From Vreelandella jeotgali Hwa (GTDB lineage Bacteria; Pseudomonadota; Gammaproteobacteria; Pseudomonadales; Halomonadaceae): a stretch of 64,000 nucleotides of DNA. Under the pieces are notes generated by a model. The model was not told the DNA's origin. It made no database searches and saw only the letters and a program-made list of their open reading frames with translations. The stretch is taken from contig NZ_AMQY01000023.1 of the NCBI RefSeq assembly GCF_000334215.1, forward strand, positions 62,001 through 126,000, in the 5' to 3' direction. Position 1 is the first letter of the stretch. Every line of letters begins with the position of its first letter. Position numbers and translations under genes: made by a program. Positions 60,354-64,000 of the stretch are shown here, one piece after another.

Positions 60354-61355
60354 TTATTCCGCGCTTGTTGGGGTAGCGTTTGATGTGGAGCGAAGCGTGC
60401 GGCGTTTGGTCTGGCGATGCAATGCCACCACCAGCACCGCGCCGACCAGCATCAGCGCCAGCACGCCCAGTGTCTGCGCTGACCCACCGATCAGCGTGGC
60501 GTAGTCGCCGGGCAGCAGATAACGGTGCGCCAGCGGGATCCGCTGCCCGTCCGGGCCCAGCTGGTAGCGTACCAGCTCGCGCCAGGGCCAGAGAAGCGGC
60601 AGCGCGCCGAGGATAAACCCCAGCAACAGCTGCATGGTGGCCGCATGATAGCGATCCAGCAGCCATGATAACAGGCGCGAAAACAGCATGATCCCAACGA
60701 CACAGCCGCCCCCGAACAGCGCCATGACCTGAAGATCGAGACCGCGTACGGCCTGCATGACCGTGCCATAAAGTCCCATGGTCAACAGCAGAAAGCTGCC
60801 CGAGACGCCCGGCAGCAGCATCGCACCAATCGCTATACTGCCGGCCAGCACCAGCGCCAGCGACGAGCTGCCGACCTGGAGCACCAGCGGCATCAGCGAC
60901 GGCAGCGCCTGCGCCAGCCACAGCCCCAGCCCCAGCGCTATCAGATAGCGCCACTTGAAACGCTCGCGGGCCTCATTGACCACCAGCGCCGAGGCCGCTA
61001 CCAGGCCGAAAAAGAAGCCGTCCAGCAACAGCGGCCAGGTATCCATCAGCCAGACGGCAAGATGGGCAACGCTAAAGGCAGCCAGCGCTACCCCGGCCAG
61101 CAGCGGGATGAGAAAGGCCAGATTCAAGTGGCGACACAGCCCCGCCAGCCCCTGGCGCCGCCAGACGCCCAGCGCCCCGGGGCCAAAGCGGCGCAGGGTG
61201 TGAATCAACTCGGTATAAAAACCGCTGATAAAGGCAATGGTGCCGCCGGAAACACCGGGCACGGCATCGGCGGCGCCCATACCCGCGCCGGTCAGAAAAA
61301 CACGCCATGTGCGACGCTGGCCCCCTGGTAAGCTCACGGCATTATCCTGTTCCAT
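60354..61355 (-). CDS. DUF368 membrane protein (PopT-type undecaprenyl-phosphate transporter family)
   Basis: A 333-residue inner membrane protein with about nine hydrophobic segments. GAADAVPGVSGGTIAFISGFY near the start and the repeated motif MLLPGVSGSFLLLTMGLYG are the DUF368 hallmarks. DUF368 proteins (PopT) have been reported to recycle undecaprenyl phosphate across the membrane, with importance at alkaline pH; that is family knowledge, not shown here. The ATG at 61355 has AGGATAA upstream; the longer frame is not used. It sits between pcm and nlpD, where E. coli has nothing. Confidence 0.88.
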   Translation of the reverse strand: MEQDNAVSLPGGQRRTWRVFLTGAGMGAADAVPGVSGGTIAFISGFYTELIHTLRRFGPGALGVWRRQGLAGLCRHLNLAFLIPLLAGVALAAFSVAHLAVWLMDTWPLLLDGFFFGLVAASALVVNEARERFKWRYLIALGLGLWLAQALPSLMPLVLQVGSSSLALVLAGSIAIGAMLLPGVSGSFLLLTMGLYGTVMQAVRGLDLQVMALFGGGCVVGIMLFSRLLSWLLDRYHAATMQLLLGFILGALPLLWPWRELVRYQLGPDGQRIPLAHRYLLPGDYATLIGGSAQTLGVLALMLVGAVLVVALHRQTKRRTLRSTSNATPTSAE

Positions 61356-61359
61356 AAGT

Positions 61360-62031
61360 TTATCCTGTGCCTTGCACGACGCCTTCGAGCAGGGGCACAA
61401 AGCGCACGGGTTCAAGACGCTGCTGCTCAAGGGTATGGCCGTGGCGGCGCACCCGGGTCAGCCACTGCTCGCCGTCGGCCGTTGCCAACGGAGCAATCAG
61501 CACGCCACCATCGCTGAGCTGTTCCAGCAGCGCCGAGGGCAGCGCGGAAGCGCAGGCGGTCAGCAAAATAACGTCAAAGATTGCCGCACCGGGCCAGCCC
61601 CGGCGACCGTCGGCGGCGCGCAGCCGTGCCGGCGCGCCCAGCGACTCAAGGCGCCGGGCCGCGCGCTGATACAGCGCCGGAATCCGCTCCACGGAATGCA
61701 CGCCGGACACCAGCCGCGACAGAATCAGCGTCTGATACCCCGAGCCGGTTCCCAGCTCCAATACGCGCCCGGGCGCTTCTCGATGCACCAGCTCGCTCAT
61801 CCGGGCCACGGTGACCGGCCGCGACAGCGTCTGGCCAAAACCCAGAGGCAGCGACGTATCCTCATAGGCGCGATGCGCCAGCGCCTCATCCACGAACAGA
61901 TGACGCGGTTCTTCCGCCATGACCGCCAGCACGCGCTCGTCGACAATGCCCTGATCCGCCAGGCGTTCCACCATGCGGTCCCGGGTTCGCTGCGAGGTCA
62001 TGCCCCGGCCGCGCCGTGCCCGATGGGTCAT
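61360..62031 (-). CDS. pcm: Protein-L-isoaspartate O-methyltransferase
   Basis: A 223-residue repair methyltransferase for isoaspartyl residues. RMVERLADQGIVDERVLAVM, PRHLFVDEALAHRAYEDTSLPLGFGQTLS, and the SAM motif VLELGTGSGYQT are diagnostic. The start may be ATG 62031 or ATG 62046; neither has a strong ribosome site. It normally follows surE with a short overlap, but here the upstream region is a degenerate repeat array and surE is absent. Four bases separate its stop from the DUF368 ATG. Confidence 0.94.
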   Translation of the reverse strand: MTHRARRGRGMTSQRTRDRMVERLADQGIVDERVLAVMAEEPRHLFVDEALAHRAYEDTSLPLGFGQTLSRPVTVARMSELVHREAPGRVLELGTGSGYQTLILSRLVSGVHSVERIPALYQRAARRLESLGAPARLRAADGRRGWPGAAIFDVILLTACASALPSALLEQLSDGGVLIAPLATADGEQWLTRVRRHGHTLEQQRLEPVRFVPLLEGVVQGTG

Positions 62032-62091
62032 GTCAGACGCCAGCATCCGAGCCGTCCCGGGTGTGGTGGCAAAAGCGTCTCATGTATCTTT

Positions 62092-62176
62092 CCTTACCCA
62101 ACATTCGTCCTTGCCCAAAATTTCGTCCTTGTTCAGTATTCATCGTTGTCCAACATCCGTCTTTGTACACATCCGT
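62092..62176. repeat. Degenerate tandem array, five units of about 17 bp
   Basis: Units on the plus strand: CCTTACCCAACATTCGT, CCTTGCCCAAAATTTCGT, CCTTGTTCAGTATTCAT, CGTTGTCCAACATCCGT, CTTTGTACACATCCGT. Spacing is 16-18 bases and the sequence is AT-rich. The array is in the gap between the end of truD and the start of pcm, the place where surE is usually found. Confidence 0.85.
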
Positions 62177-62222
62177 TAAGCCGCATCCCGCGGTTCCGGA
62201 CTGCCGTAGAGCCCGCTGATGC

Positions 62223-63371
62223 TCATTGCCGCGCCGAGCTGTCAGCCACGGTGACAGGGGCAAAATCCGGGTGGTCGATCAGCTCGCGCAGCACCGCCGT
62301 GGCAAAGCTGCCTTTCGGCAGGGAGAATGTCAGCTGCATGCCGTTGTCCAGCGGCACCCGCTGAGGGTCGCCCAGACGCAGCCGCAGTGCCCGACGAGCC
62401 GGTTTGGCGCCGGCCTGTTCAATGCCGTCGCAGAGAGCCGGATAGTCGCGGCGGAGCTGCTTCTCAAAGCGCTCGGCCGGGGCCACGGTGTCGCTGTCAG
62501 CGTCGTCAGCCGAGATGCCTTGCGTCACTGAGCCACCATTGACTCCTGGGCCAGCCTTGCTCCCCGACGCATCCCGGCCCCATAAAAGTCCCGCCGGGTG
62601 GAGATCCAGCTCGGCGGCGCGACGCTGCAATGCGCCGTCGATGTGTTCGGCGGTAAAAAGGCTTTGAGTTCCGTCGAGCATCAGGGTGTCGCCGTCCAGC
62701 GGGGTCGCCCAGCAGCCCGCCGCCATACGCGCACTCAACAGCTCGTTGAACAGAAAACTCCGCGCGCTCGACAGCAGCATGCCCTGGCGGTCATCGCGCT
62801 TGCGCCAGCCCCGGGCAAACAGCGCCTGCGCCCGTAGCAGATTGCGCCCGCCGGCACCGAAGCGCTGGGGGCCAAAATAGTTGGGTACGCCATGCTCGCA
62901 CAGCGCCTGCCAGCGGGCGTCAAAGTGGCCTGACTGCACCGCTTCGCCGGTCACTTTGAGGCAGAAGCGGTTGGCACGATGCACGCCGCGCTTGAGCTTG
63001 CGCGGGTGACGCGCCTGCTCCAGCACCCGGCACCCCAGGGCGTCCAGCCGCTTTTCCAGCGCCGGCGGCGCGTCAAGACCGGGCAGATGCACGCTGAGCC
63101 ATTGGCGGGTAATCGCCGAGCGGTCTTTCATGCCCGAATAGCCCACGTCCCGGGGCGTCACATCGCACAGTCGCGCCAGCGCTCTTACCAGATCCCGGGT
63201 GGTTTGGTCACGTTTCTCGATACGCAGCCAAAGGTGCTCACCGTGGCCTTCCGGAGTGAAATCCAGCACTTCATCGACGACGAAGTCCTCGGGCACGGCA
63301 CGATAGCCCCCGGGGCGCGGCGGGCCGAAGTCCGCCGTTAGGCAGCGCTTCCCGTCGAGTACCAGGCTCAT
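62223..63371 (-). CDS. truD: tRNA pseudouridine(13) synthase TruD
   Basis: A 382-residue pseudouridine synthase for U13 of tRNA-Glu. The catalytic aspartate is in [17 protein letters not shown], and [16 protein letters not shown] and [13 protein letters not shown] are conserved. It is a little longer than E. coli TruD (349), with an extra Gly/Ser/Asp-rich stretch around [17 protein letters not shown] in the C-terminal part. Its ATG overlaps the ispF stop by two bases (coupled). Confidence 0.95.
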   Translation of the reverse strand: MSLVLDGKRCLTADFGPPRPGGYRAVPEDFVVDEVLDFTPEGHGEHLWLRIEKRDQTTRDLVRALARLCDVTPRDVGYSGMKDRSAITRQWLSVHLPGLDAPPALEKRLDALGCRVLEQARHPRKLKRGVHRANRFCLKVTGEAVQSGHFDARWQALCEHGVPNYFGPQRFGAGGRNLLRAQALFARGWRKRDDRQGMLLSSARSFLFNELLSARMAAGCWATPLDGDTLMLDGTQSLFTAEHIDGALQRRAAELDLHPAGLLWGRDASGSKAGPGVNGGSVTQGISADDADSDTVAPAERFEKQLRRDYPALCDGIEQAGAKPARRALRLRLGDPQRVPLDNGMQLTFSLPKGSFATAVLRELIDHPDFAPVTVADSSARQ

Positions 63372-63850
63372 GAGCCGCTGCGGCGCGTCAGCAGCACCAC
63401 CGCTTCGGCGGCAATACCCTCACCGCGGCCGGTAAAGCCCAGGCGCTCGGTAGTGGTCGCCTTGAGGTTGACCTGGCCCGAGGACAGCCGCAGATCGTCC
63501 GCCATGTTGGCGCGCATGGCCGCCAGATGCGGCGCCATTTTTGGTGCCTGAGCTATCAGGGTGGTATCCAGGTTCACCGGCGCGAAGCCTTCGCTGTCTA
63601 CCAGCATCAGCACTCGGCGCAGCAGATCGCGGCTGTCTGCGCCCTGCCACGCCGGATCGGTATCGGGAAAGTGGTAGCCGATATCACCCAATGCACAAGC
63701 GCCCAGCAAGGCGTCACATAGCGCGTGCAGCAGCACATCGCCGTCGGAGTGAGCGACAAACCCTCGATCAAACGGCAGCTGCACGCCGCCGATGGTCAAA
63801 TGATCGCCGGGGCCGAAGCGGTGAACGTCAAAGCCGTGGCCGATGCGCAT
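63368..63850 (-). CDS. ispF: 2-C-methyl-D-erythritol 2,4-cyclodiphosphate synthase
   Basis: A 160-residue trimeric zinc enzyme of the MEP isoprenoid route. Zinc ligands Asp8 and His10 are in GHGFDVHRF and a further His is in [44 protein letters not shown] closes the fold. The ATG at 63850 has CAGGAG upstream; the open frame beyond is not used. Confidence 0.96.
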   Translation of the reverse strand: MRIGHGFDVHRFGPGDHLTIGGVQLPFDRGFVAHSDGDVLLHALCDALLGACALGDIGYHFPDTDPAWQGADSRDLLRRVLMLVDSEGFAPVNLDTTLIAQAPKMAPHLAAMRANMADDLRLSSGQVNLKATTTERLGFTGRGEGIAAEAVVLLTRRSGS

Positions 63851-63936
63851 GGCAAACTCCTGGTAGCCAAAAAGGATGCGAAATCCTGTCACAAAAAAGG
63901 GCAAAAATCCTTGCGGGCCGCGAATGGCCGGGTAAC

Positions 63937-64000
63937 TCAGCCATTGGCGGTACCGGCCGCCGCATGATGCTCCGGCAGCTCCTGTGACGCGAGAACAGCC
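63937..64000 (-). CDS. C-terminal end of a gene upstream of ispF, probably ispD (cut by window edge)
   Basis: Only the last 21 codons are in the window, reading [20 protein letters not shown] before TGA at 63937-63939. The position directly upstream of ispF on the same strand is that of ispD (MEP cytidylyltransferase) in gammaproteobacteria, and the fragment could be its C-terminal tail after the usual D-L-A-L-A. Too short to prove from sequence. Confidence 0.45.
   Translation of the reverse strand, partial: AVLASQELPEHHAAAGTANG

Overview
The window looks like chromosomal core DNA of a moderately halophilic gammaproteobacterium of the Halomonas group. The evidence is high GC; an MMS operon (rpsU-dnaG-rpoD); a gammaproteobacterial lptD-surA-pdxA-rsmA-apaH cluster; an ispF-truD-pcm-nlpD-rpoS cluster; and compatible-solute transport (ProVWX-like ABC system, BCCT carrier with a universal stress protein). 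The genus is an inference from gene order and protein style. No phage, transposase, integrase or CRISPR array was seen.

Layout. 1-7.7 kb: a cut SDR oxidoreductase under a TPP riboswitch, a YeeN/YebC-type protein, an ABC exporter, a YgjV-like membrane protein, a RIO kinase, DbpA, a YbaK deacylase and a carboxylesterase. 7.7-16 kb: cold-shock protein, chemoreceptor, exported MsrA, PgpA-like and CDP-alcohol lipid enzymes, a YeiE-like/YeiH pair and an FMN glutamate-synthase-like enzyme. 16-22.7 kb: an ArsA-type ATPase with a tiny protein ending Cys-Cys, CstA, a YfaZ-like porin, a di-heme peroxidase, MgtC and a glycine-zipper protein. 22.9-30 kb: a CAT-anticodon tRNA (probably Ile2), then the osmolyte block proV-proW-proX1-proX2-usp-bcct. 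30-39.5 kb: a DEDDh exonuclease coupled to a cNMP/CBS/DUF294 protein, DUF4168, an EAL protein, mtgA, formaldehyde detoxification (frmA, fghA), sdaA and an unknown membrane protein. 39.6-55.4 kb: rpoD, dnaG, rpsU, tsaD, folB, folK, cca, apaH, rsmA, pdxA, surA, lptD, amgK and murU. 55.4-64 kb: OsmC, an LpxL-like acyltransferase, alr, rpoS, nlpD, a DUF368/PopT-type transporter, pcm, truD, ispF and the tail of a probable ispD.

The most unusual signals are mainly in the spaces between genes and in small genes. (1) A TPP aptamer is followed by a hairpin that would mask the Shine-Dalgarno of a short-chain dehydrogenase. (2) The substrate-binding gene of the osmolyte ABC system is an exact-period (1032 bp) tandem duplication that includes its leader, where a hairpin core is kept while its flanks change; a cluster of TGTACT half-sites lies in front of copy 1 only. 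(3) Three unrelated degenerate short tandem arrays (9, about 14 and about 17 bp units) each sit directly upstream of a minus-strand gene. (4) The ArsA-like ATPase is paired with a 97-residue protein ending in Cys-Cys. (5) surE and apaG are missing from otherwise conserved clusters. All promoter, operator and hairpin calls were made by eye.
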